Positions 1 through 8,000 of a stretch of 8,041 nucleotides of DNA are shown piece after piece. Location: positions 1 through 8,041 of the forward strand of contig JAURKF010000093.1 in assembly GCA_030831885.1 (NCBI GenBank). The letters are read 5' to 3'. The stretch comes from Flavobacteriales bacterium. GTDB lineage: Bacteria > Bacteroidota > Bacteroidia > Flavobacteriales > UA16. The first letter of the stretch is position 1, and every line of letters begins with the position of its first letter. The notes beneath the pieces are model-generated. The model was not told where the DNA came from, did no database searches, and worked only from the letters and a program-made list of their open reading frames with translations. The translations under genes were made by a program, and so were the position numbers.

Positions 1-2
1 CG

Positions 3-779
3 TTAAAACAACGTAGGCGGCTCATACAATTCTGGATAAGCGTGGGGTTTGTATGCTTCCTCCGTATTACCCGGTGAGTATTTACCTCGAAGTTGTTTCA
101 CCGGATGTGCTCTCATCGCTGCATCATCTGAAGTCTTAAGAAGCTTTTTTAATTCTTCAACGGGAGTGCCTGCATTCATCCACTTCAACAAGTCTTGCCC
201 CTCAAGCACCACAGGCATGCGAGGCTCATCAAGCTCCGGGTTATTGTGTATTTGAGCCATTAATGCATTTCCACGAGTTGTAACAATGGCAAAAGTGAGC
301 ACACTCTCTCCCCTATCGCTATTGTGCCATTCATCACAAACACACGCTATCCATCTTACTTCTTCATCTTTCCAATCGATGAAATGAGGAAACTTTTTTC
401 CCTTCACATGCTTGTATTCATAAAAACCGGTAATGGGTAATAATCCGCGACACGTTGATGCCGCATGCTTAAAAGCGGGTTTCTCGAATACTGTCTCAGC
501 ACGCGCATTAAGCGTCATATTACTCATCTCCAGTGCCGCATTCCAGTCTTTGCACCAAGGCGGAATGAGGCCCCAGTGCATAGGCTGCCAATGAATTCCA
601 CCATTCGACAACAAGATCGGAATCTCGGGGTGCTCGAATCCGCTGATTGCGAATAGCGGCTTACCCTTAATCTGCTCCCGAAAAATGCGCAACGCCTCCT
701 CGATTTCAAAGGGTGTAGATTGCTTTCGCTGTCCCTGCTTCAAAATCCTTTCCTCGAGCTGTTGTATAGTGTAGCACAT
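3..779 (-). CDS. SRAP-domain protein (YedK/HMCES family), abasic-site DNA-protein crosslinker
   Basis: Complete 258-residue protein. Family knowledge: SRAP proteins use the alpha-amino and thiol groups of Cys2, exposed after Met removal, to form a thiazolidine crosslink with abasic sites in single-stranded DNA, shielding them from strand breakage. Seen here: the protein begins Met-Cys, which fixes the start codon because Cys must be residue 2. The conserved NARAET block is at 91-96 (N91 in the active-site pocket), GFYEY at 118-122 supplies the conserved Glu (E121), and IH at 177-178 followed by RMPV at 187-190 gives the catalytic His (H178). Relative to the E. coli form, a short insertion (NNPELDEP) lies between the His and RMPV. 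The length is slightly above the usual 220-240. The gene is divergent from the di-haem peroxidase with 66 bp between starts, and there is no obvious Shine-Dalgarno. I see no SOS box I can name. The older name is 'SOS response-associated peptidase'; peptidase activity is doubtful. Confidence 0.95.
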   Translation of the reverse strand: MCYTIQQLEERILKQGQRKQSTPFEIEEALRIFREQIKGKPLFAISGFEHPEIPILLSNGGIHWQPMHWGLIPPWCKDWNAALEMSNMTLNARAETVFEKPAFKHAASTCRGLLPITGFYEYKHVKGKKFPHFIDWKDEEVRWIACVCDEWHNSDRGESVLTFAIVTTRGNALMAQIHNNPELDEPRMPVVLEGQDLLKWMNAGTPVEELKKLLKTSDDAAMRAHPVKQLRGKYSPGNTEEAYKPHAYPELYEPPTLF

Positions 780-781
780 GT

Positions 782-830
782 GTTCGAAAGTAGATAAAAA
801 ACACGGCTATGCGCAACGCAATTTTCGAAC
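782..830. repeat. 8-bp inverted repeat in the divergent SRAP/peroxidase intergenic region
   Basis: GTTCGAAA (782-789) and its exact reverse complement TTTCGAAC (823-830) face each other across 33 bp, filling most of the 66-bp gap between two divergent start codons. Each arm contains the palindrome TTCGAA. The geometry would suit a regulator binding both promoters, or two oppositely oriented copies of a promoter element. Which of these holds, or whether it is chance, cannot be decided from sequence alone. Confidence 0.4.
785..816 (-). promoter_or_regulatory. Candidate promoter of the SRAP gene
   Basis: On the minus strand, TTG (816-814) is followed after 21 nt by TACTTTCG (792-785), one mismatch from the Bacteroidota -7 consensus TAnnTTTG and with spacing inside the usual 17-23 nt. 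The -7 match ends only five bases before the start codon, so if real the transcript would be nearly or wholly leaderless. This is a pattern match by eye only. Confidence 0.25.
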
Positions 831-845
831 GATTACATTTGTCAC

Positions 846-1949
846 ATGCGCTCGAAGATCCTGAAATGGCTTTTACTTGTAACTGCGTTGATCGCAGTCC
901 TGTTGATGAGCGCATTTCGCATCACTCCAAAGCAAGCAAAACAGGAAGCACTCAAAATTGAACTGGGCAGGCAGCTTTTCTTTGACAAGGCACTGAGCAA
1001 TCCCAATGGGCAATCGTGCACGGTGTGCCATGCCCCCAAGACCGCATTTTCAGACCCCAATCACGCTATTGTTTCTGAAGGTATGGTCGATGGCGCATTT
1101 GTCAATCGCAATTCGCAGTCACTTGCCTACGTAAATTACATTCCACCCTTCGAACGCGATTCCAATGGAGTCTATCGCGGCGGATTATTCTGGGATGGAC
1201 GCAGCAACTCGCTCGAGCACCAATTGGCCGGTCCTTTTTTTAATAAGGCTGAAATGAATAACGCAGATACGATGCAGCTCGTTAGCGAAGTGCTCAATGC
1301 GCCCTACTACAAACTCTATAAAAGAGTGTATGGCAAAATGCGAAACGCCGGCGACGCATATAACAATATTTGCGAAGCTCTTGCCGCTTTTGAGCGAAGT
1401 GATTTCCTGCATGAATTTTCATCCAAGTATGATTATTATTTGAACGGCAAAGCAACGCTGAATGAGCAAGAATTAAATGGCCTTGCATTATTTCAGGGCA
1501 AAGCACGTTGCGTGAGTTGCCACAACATGCAACCCAATGAAGAAGGCAAAGTGCTCTTCACCAATTTCGGATATTATAATTTGGGAATACCTCGCAACGA
1601 GGACAATCCATTTTACACTACTTCATCCGAAATCAATCCTGCGGGACGAGCCGCTATCGACAATGGATTGGGAGCTGCGCTAGGGGATGCAAAAGAAAAT
1701 GGAAAATTCAGAGTGCCAACGCTTCGCAATGTTCAATATACCGGCCCCTATTTTCACAATGGATACTTCCGCACGTTGAAAGAGGTTGTGCACTTCATTA
1801 ACTCGCGCGACATCTACAGCGAATTCAAGCCTGAGGTAGCTCAAAACATAGCACATCAACTCACGGGCAGCATGCATTTGACAGATGAGGAGGAAGATGC
1901 TATTGTAGCATTTCTGCTTTGCCTAACCGATGGCTACGCTATTCCTTAA
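846..1949 (+). CDS. Di-haem cytochrome c peroxidase, MauG/CcpA family
   Basis: Complete 367-residue protein. Family role: periplasmic c-type di-haem enzymes that reduce H2O2 to water with electrons from small cytochromes or quinol pathways, or (MauG-like) oxidise a protein substrate. Seen here: residues 6-23 are hydrophobic after basic residues, giving a signal peptide or uncleaved anchor; there is no lipobox. The first haem site is C58-x-x-C61-H62, preceded by the family's 'LGRQLFFD..LS' stretch; the second is C222-x-x-C225-H226. FWDGRSNSLEHQ at 115-126 and the FRVPTLRNV...GPYFHNG stretch at 288-306 are family hallmarks. E136 in 'NKAEM' aligns by eye with the active-site acid of the peroxidases. 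The length is typical. The start is chosen because it places the hydrophobic segment at the N-terminus; no Shine-Dalgarno is visible. The gene ends inside the last codons of uvrA on the other strand. Peroxidase versus MauG-like oxidase cannot be settled from this sequence. Confidence 0.93.
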   Translation: MRSKILKWLLLVTALIAVLLMSAFRITPKQAKQEALKIELGRQLFFDKALSNPNGQSCTVCHAPKTAFSDPNHAIVSEGMVDGAFVNRNSQSLAYVNYIPPFERDSNGVYRGGLFWDGRSNSLEHQLAGPFFNKAEMNNADTMQLVSEVLNAPYYKLYKRVYGKMRNAGDAYNNICEALAAFERSDFLHEFSSKYDYYLNGKATLNEQELNGLALFQGKARCVSCHNMQPNEEGKVLFTNFGYYNLGIPRNEDNPFYTTSSEINPAGRAAIDNGLGAALGDAKENGKFRVPTLRNVQYTGPYFHNGYFRTLKEVVHFINSRDIYSEFKPEVAQNIAHQLTGSMHLTDEEEDAIVAFLLCLTDGYAIP

Positions 1950-4762
1950 TTGCGAGCCGCGTGCAAAAATTTACCCGTGTGCGTGGTTGCCGGAATCTCC
2001 ATTGGAAAGCCACTGTAAACAACACTACCGCCATTCAATCCTCCTTCAGGTCCCATATCAATGAGCCAATCAGCACATCGAATAACATCCAAATTATGCT
2101 CGATGGCAATAATGGAATGTCCATTATGGAGCAAGGCCTGGAAAGAGTCCATTAGCTTCTTAACGTCGTGAAAATGCAGGCCGGTTGTAGGTTCATCAAA
2201 GATGAAGAGTGTGTGTTGTGCGTTTGATCCTTTAGATAAAAATGAAGCGAGCTTTATACGCTGCGCCTCACCGCCGGAAAGCGACGATGAACTTTGACCA
2301 AGGCCGATATAACCAAGCCCTACCTGTTGTAATGGGCGCAGACGCTCGACGATATTTCTGTTTACGGTTTTATTTGTATCCTCTCCAAAAAAAGCAACGG
2401 CCTCGTCGATGGTCATATCGAGAACATCCGAAATCGACTTGCTCTTATATTCAATTTCGATTACTTCATCTTTGAAACGCCTACCCTTACAAGCTTCGCA
2501 CACCAACTGAATGTCGGCCATGAACTGCATTGATATGGTTTGCAAACCCTCACCTTGGCATGTTTCACATCGACCACCCTCCACATTAAAACTGAAATGC
2601 GCAGGTTTGAACCCACGTTGCTTGGCCAGAGGTTGCTGACAATACAGCGACCGAATTTCATCATACGCTTTGATATACGTCACAGGGTTGGAGCGCGAAG
2701 ATTTCCCTATCGGATTTTGATCCACAAACTCAACAGCTCCAATGGTCTTGATATCACCGGAAATTGCATCATATTCACCTACCGGCACCGAAGGAAATCC
2801 TCCCAACTCCTTCTGCAATGCGGGATAGAGGATATTCTTAATAAGCGTTGACTTGCCGCTTCCACTTACACCACTCACCACCGTGAAGCATCGCAACGGA
2901 AAAGCAACATCGACATTTTTCAACGTATGAGCACGTGCTCCTTGAACTACAATTTTATCCTTACCAATCTTTTTAAGAGCTACACGAGCAATGCTCTTCG
3001 CCCCTTTGAGATAATCAGATGTAAGGGTATTTCCGGAAGCAAGCAGCTCCTTTATAGACCCTGTGAATACAACTTGTCCACCTTGTGTTCCGGCCTCGGG
3101 CCCCATGTCGATGAGGTGATCCGATGCCTTCATAATTTCCTCATCGTGTTCGACCACAATAACCGTGTTTCCCTGTTGCTTGAGATTTTGCAAAACACCA
3201 ATGAGCCGCTGTGTATCCCGCGAGTGAAGTCCAATACTGGGTTCATCCAGTATATAAAGAGAGCCCACCAGCGAACTACCTAGGCTAGTTGCAAGATTGA
3301 TCCGTTGAGACTCGCCGCCACTCAATGTATTTGAAAGACGATTAAGTGTGAGATAATCCAGTCCTACTTCGTTGAGATAACCAAGTCGATTGGTAATCTC
3401 CATCAACAAGCGTTTAGCTATTGTATAATCGTGTTCGGCTAATTGAAGTTCCTTGAAAAAACGATGGCACTCTCCGATGGAAAGATTCACCAAATCCGAT
3501 ATGCTTTTACTACCCACCTTCACATAATTCGCATCCTTTCGAAGGCGTGTTCCCTTACAATCGGGGCAGGGTGTTTTTCCCCGATAGCGACTAAGCATAA
3601 CCCGATATTGAATTTTATATGATTCGGATTCAAGGTGCGAAAAGAAATCATTGAGACCATGAAAATGCTTGTTGCCTGTCCACAAGAGTTCCATCTGTTC
3701 CTTCGACAATTCACTCAAAGGCTTATGAATTGGAAAATTGAATTTGGAAGCATGATAGATAAGTTGATCGCGCCATTCACCCATTGTTTCGCCGCGCCAA
3801 CAAGCTATACCATCCTGATAAACGCTTAACTTCCTATTAGGCATTACAAGGTTTTCATCAATTCCGATGATGCTTCCAAAACCTTCGCATCGCTTACATG
3901 CACCGACCGGATTATTGAACGCAAAGAGGTTCACGGAGGGTTCTTCGAACACGATGCCATCTGCTTCAAAGCGATTGTTGAAAATTCGAGTTTCATTCGA
4001 GTCGGCAATCAAAACACAGCAGCTACCGCGACCTTCGAAAAAAGCACTTTCTGTGCTATCCGCGATACGCGTAGCAGTTTCGTCATCATGACTTACAGCC
4101 AGCCGATCGAGCACCAAAGACAGGCTCTTCCACTTTTTCAGTTTTGTTAGAGTATCTTCAATCAGGGCTATTTCACCATCCGCGTACACACGCGAAAAAC
4201 CCTGTTGAATAAATACCTCCAACCTTTTCTTCATATCTCCCTCCAATGCGAGGGGGGCTAGAATATAGAAGCGTGTGCCTTCAGCATGCGACAAAACCCA
4301 TTCTAGAACATCGGTTGCCGTATGTCGTTTAACCTCGGTTCCGCTCACCGGAGAATAGGTTTTACCTATGCGAGCGAATAACAGTTTCAGGTAGTCGTAG
4401 ATTTCAGTGCTCGTTCCAACGGTCGAGCGGGAAGATCGGCTGATTACTTTTTGTTCGATGGCGACTGCAGGGCTAATGCCTATTATAGCATCCACATCCG
4501 GTTTATCGAGGCGGCCAAGGAACTGACGGGCATAACTACTGAGGCTTTCCACATATCGTCGCTGGCCCTCCGCAAACAAGGTATCGAAAGCAAGCGACGA
4601 CTTTCCTGAACCGCTCAACCCAGTGATTACAGTGAATTTCCCGCGTGGAATTGCTACATCCACATTTTTCAGATTGTGCATCCGTGCACCTTTGATGAGA
4701 AGAAAATCGCGTGTGCTCAGTTCGCTTACAACTTCATTCTTTTTCTTGACAGACTTGGCCAT
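1946..4762 (-). CDS. uvrA: UvrABC system protein A (excinuclease ABC subunit A)
   Basis: Complete 938-residue protein, almost exactly the E. coli length (940). UvrA is the cytoplasmic damage-recognition ATPase of nucleotide excision repair; as a dimer it loads UvrB on lesions. Seen in order: Walker [10 protein letters not shown] (48-56); an intact UvrB-binding and insertion region (about 119-280); first zinc module C289/C292 with C399/C402; ABC signature LSGGESQR (480-487); Walker B ILDEPS (504-509); second Walker [10 protein letters not shown] (631-639); second zinc module C732/C735 with C755/C758; second signature LSGGEAQR (828-835); Walker B IFDEPT (854-859). All catalytic motifs are intact. 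The UvrB-binding region argues for UvrA1, not the shorter UvrA2 class. One oddity is that the CPxC-like site near residue 137 of many homologues is SPVSG here. The gene is transcribed alone in this window, convergent with the peroxidase gene and divergent from the protease gene. No Shine-Dalgarno is evident before the ATG. Confidence 0.98.
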   Translation of the reverse strand: MAKSVKKKNEVVSELSTRDFLLIKGARMHNLKNVDVAIPRGKFTVITGLSGSGKSSLAFDTLFAEGQRRYVESLSSYARQFLGRLDKPDVDAIIGISPAVAIEQKVISRSSRSTVGTSTEIYDYLKLLFARIGKTYSPVSGTEVKRHTATDVLEWVLSHAEGTRFYILAPLALEGDMKKRLEVFIQQGFSRVYADGEIALIEDTLTKLKKWKSLSLVLDRLAVSHDDETATRIADSTESAFFEGRGSCCVLIADSNETRIFNNRFEADGIVFEEPSVNLFAFNNPVGACKRCEGFGSIIGIDENLVMPNRKLSVYQDGIACWRGETMGEWRDQLIYHASKFNFPIHKPLSELSKEQMELLWTGNKHFHGLNDFFSHLESESYKIQYRVMLSRYRGKTPCPDCKGTRLRKDANYVKVGSKSISDLVNLSIGECHRFFKELQLAEHDYTIAKRLLMEITNRLGYLNEVGLDYLTLNRLSNTLSGGESQRINLATSLGSSLVGSLYILDEPSIGLHSRDTQRLIGVLQNLKQQGNTVIVVEHDEEIMKASDHLIDMGPEAGTQGGQVVFTGSIKELLASGNTLTSDYLKGAKSIARVALKKIGKDKIVVQGARAHTLKNVDVAFPLRCFTVVSGVSGSGKSTLIKNILYPALQKELGGFPSVPVGEYDAISGDIKTIGAVEFVDQNPIGKSSRSNPVTYIKAYDEIRSLYCQQPLAKQRGFKPAHFSFNVEGGRCETCQGEGLQTISMQFMADIQLVCEACKGRRFKDEVIEIEYKSKSISDVLDMTIDEAVAFFGEDTNKTVNRNIVERLRPLQQVGLGYIGLGQSSSSLSGGEAQRIKLASFLSKGSNAQHTLFIFDEPTTGLHFHDVKKLMDSFQALLHNGHSIIAIEHNLDVIRCADWLIDMGPEGGLNGGSVVYSGFPMEIPATTHTGKFLHAARN

Positions 4763-4822
4763 AACGGGGGTAAAGTTGGGATAGAAACAAGAAGAATCGC
4801 TCGGTGTTCACAACTTGAGAAG

Positions 4823-4851
4823 CATAACTATCGATGAGATATTCACTTCAA
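4823..4851 (-). promoter_or_regulatory. Candidate promoter of uvrA
   Basis: On the minus strand, TTG (4851-4849), an 18-nt spacer, then TAGTTATG (4830-4823), which matches the Bacteroidota -7 pattern TAnnTTTG with one mismatch. It would give a leader of roughly 50 nt before the uvrA start. This is the best match I found in the 257-bp gap on this strand, but short loose patterns like this arise by chance. Confidence 0.3.
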
Positions 4852-4964
4852 GAAATCTGACTTTTTTTGAGGAGTTAGACTCATTACGAAACGAAAAAAA
4901 ACTTCTCGTCTGTTAACAAATATCCCCAAGCGGTCATGCAAACAAATTAAATCGCAATCGCATG

Positions 4965-4990
4965 TTGTAGCAAAAAATGCAGTATTTTCG
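4965..4990 (+). promoter_or_regulatory. Candidate promoter of the M43 protease gene
   Basis: TTG (4965-4967), a 15-nt spacer, then TATTTTCG (4983-4990), one mismatch from TAnnTTTG. The spacer is shorter than the usual 17-23 nt, which weakens the call. The predicted leader would be about 20-25 nt. The -7 candidate is part of ATTTTCGAAC (4984-4993), a 10-mer that also occurs at 821-830, upstream of the peroxidase gene. Confidence 0.25.
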
Positions 4991-5019
4991 AACCTACCTA
5001 CCTACAAACAAATTGTATC

Positions 5020-8000
5020 ATGAAACACCTTATTGTTTTCGTTGCTTGTCTCTTGTTAATCATTGAGAACGGGGTTTCCCAAACATGTCCCTCCGATCAA
5101 CTCAATGATTCATTACTTCAGAACAACATCGAATTCAGTAGAAGCTTCTATTACATGGAGCAGGTGCTCGGTATTAACCGCGGTTTACCTCCATCGGAGC
5201 GGACTGATGAAATCTATTCCATTCCGGTAGTTGTCCACGTAATACACACAGGAGAGGCCTACGGTGTTGGAACCAATATCACGGATGAACAGATTTTTTC
5301 GGCCATTGAAGCTCTCAACGAAGATTTCCGTCACGTTCCCGGCACCAATGGATATGGCAATGGTGTTGACATAGGCATAGAATTTTGCCTGGCAGCGCGC
5401 AATCCAAGCAATCAAGCAACTACCGGTATCGTGAGGGTTAATGGCAGCTCAGTAGCTAATTATGCTACTATGGGCATTGAATCTACTTCAGGATCAGGCG
5501 CAAGTGAAACGGCGGTAAAGGCACTCTCCACTTGGCCGCGTGCATCCTATATGAATATTTGGGTAGTGAATGAAATTGGCAATAACGACGGCGGAGCAGG
5601 AACGCAAGGATACGCATACTTCCCTACCAATAGCCCTGTAGATGGCATCGTCATATTGTTCAACGCCTTTGGTACTGTTGGAAATCTGAAGTCATACACC
5701 AATATGAACCGAACGATTACCCATGAAACAGGGCATTACTTGGGCCTATATCACACGTTTAACGGAACAACATCCTGCACAAGCGAAACCGACTGCAATA
5801 CGCAAGGAGATCGTGTATGTGATACACCGGCTACTATTCAGGCGGGAAGCTGCAGCAGTCCGGCATGCCCCAGCACGATCGTTGAGAATTATATGGATTA
5901 CACTTCGCAAACCTGTCAGGATATGTTTACCGATGGACAGAAATTACGCATGCGAACAACACTAGAAGCTCAACGAACGAGCATACTAAGTTCGCTTGGA
6001 TGTATGCCGGTATTTCAATACGACATTGGTATTACCGCTATTCTCAAACCAACCGGAACGAATTGTCCAGGGGGAATCAGCCCTCAAGTAACGCTGGCTA
6101 ACTTCGGGGGTGTAACCTTAACCTCCGCTGTTATTCAATACAATGTTGATGGCGTAGGCACTGCATCCTACAATTGGAGTGGCTCATTGGCTGTTGGAGC
6201 ATCCACAACCGTGACACTTCCTTCCATTAATCCTGCCGCTGGAAGCCATATTTTTTACGCATGGACGGGCTCACCCAACGGCAATACCGATCAAAATGTC
6301 ACCAACGACCAATCGACCAATGCATTCTCTGTTACAAGTGGCTCGCCTGCTCTAATGAGTGTAATACTTGATTTTTACGGAGCTGAAACAACATGGTCCA
6401 TCACAGACGCGAGCTCCAATGTTGTAATCAATGGTGGTCCTTACGTGAATAGTCAACAGGGGTTAAATGTTACTACATCGGTATGCCTTGCACCCGGATG
6501 TTATACACTGACCATGAATGACAGTTTTGGTGATGGGCAAAGTTTTACAAGCGGCAGCTATACACTCACGTCAAGCAGTGGAACCGTCCTTGCGCAAGGC
6601 TCAGGTAATTGGGGAGCTGTTTCAACAACGAACTTTTGCGTCACAGATTCCAATCCTCAGGGACAAGCTCCGGTAGCTTCCTTTACCATTCAAGATAATA
6701 CGATTTGCAGAAATGTTCAGAACGACTATACCAGCACCAGCACCGGTTCCCCCACCACCTATAGCTGGGTGTTCGAAGGCGGCACACCTGCAACCTCTAC
6801 ACAACAAAATCCGCAAAACGTGACGTATGCTAATGCCGGGATTTACGATGTGACACTCACTGTGAGTAATGCCAATGGTAGTAATACGTACGTTTGCACT
6901 GACTGCGTTACTATATACGCCAATCCTACTGTAACCCTCACTACTACCAATCCGTCGTGTGGGGCAACCCCAAACGGAAGCATCACCAGCAACGTAACCG
7001 GCACGGGACCATATACATATAGCTGGAATAATGGCTCTACCTCTGCCAATTTATCCAATGTGGGGGCCGGAACTTACACCGTTACCGTTACCAGTTCGCA
7101 AGGATGCACCGGGCAAGCAAATGCCACATTGACAAATCCTTCCGGAATGACGATTTCAGGTACTGCTCAAAACGTTACGTGTGCAGGTTTGTCAAACGGC
7201 AGCATCAATATTAACGTTACAGGTGGCACAGGAAACAAAACCTATCTGTGGAGTAACGGAGCCACAACAGCCAACATCAGCAACTTGTCATCCGGCAGTT
7301 ACTCTGTGACAGTAACCGATGGAGCGGGCTGCACAGCAACAGCAAGCTACACTGTGCTTGCGCCTTCGGCTCTTTCAGTGAGCGGCACCGCGCTGGCCAC
7401 AAGCTGTGCAACATCCAGCAATGGATCTATATCTATCATTGCAACCGGCGGTACAGGAAGCAAAACCTACCTATGGAGCAATGGCTCTACAACAGCCAAT
7501 ATAAGCAACCTCGCGGCAGGCAGCTACACAGTTACGGTTACCGATGCCGCAGGGTGCACAGCTACAGGAACCTACACGGTAACTTCACCCGCTGCTCTCA
7601 CAATTACAGGAACCGCAAACGCGGCATCGTGTGCGAGCTCAAACAACGGTTCTATATCCCTATCTGTTTCGGGAGGCACCGGAAACAAAACCTATCTGTG
7701 GAGCAATGGAGCTACCACCGCAAACATCAGCAATCTGGCTGCTGCCACCTATTCCGTAACAGTAACCGATGCTGCCGGATGCACTGCTACTGCCTCCTTT
7801 ACTGTAACATCACCTGCCGCTATTGTAATTACCGGCAACGCTACCGCAGCCTCCTGCTCGGGTACTAATAATGGATCAATCGCAATCACTGCAACAGGGG
7901 GCACGGGCAATAAAACGTATTTATGGAGCAACGGGGCTACCACAGCCAACATCAGCAATTTGGCTCCCGGCAGTTATTCCGTTACCGTTACCGACGCGAC

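Noticed and set aside
842..1060. Minus-strand open frame over the 5' end of the peroxidase gene
   Set aside because: It is antisense to a well-supported signal segment and first haem site, and it resembles nothing I recognise.
1950..1990. Search for a bidirectional terminator after the peroxidase stop
   Set aside because: No stem followed by a T-tract is visible, and the sequence is coding for the UvrA C-terminus.
2540..3283. Plus-strand open frames inside uvrA
   Set aside because: They are antisense to conserved UvrA ATPase and zinc-module sequence, with no family features of their own.
4872..4882. Small perfect hairpin GAGT-TAG-ACTC in the uvrA/protease gap, near T- and A-tracts
   Set aside because: A four-bp stem is too weak for a terminator, and the flanking genes diverge, so none is expected here.
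4993..5004. CCTA repeated three times before the protease start
   Set aside because: Three copies of a tetramer is too short to argue for phase variation, and it lies outside the coding frame.
7473..7868. 131-residue open frame on the plus strand
   Set aside because: It lies in another frame within the repeat region of the protease gene, and its composition is a by-product of the repeats.
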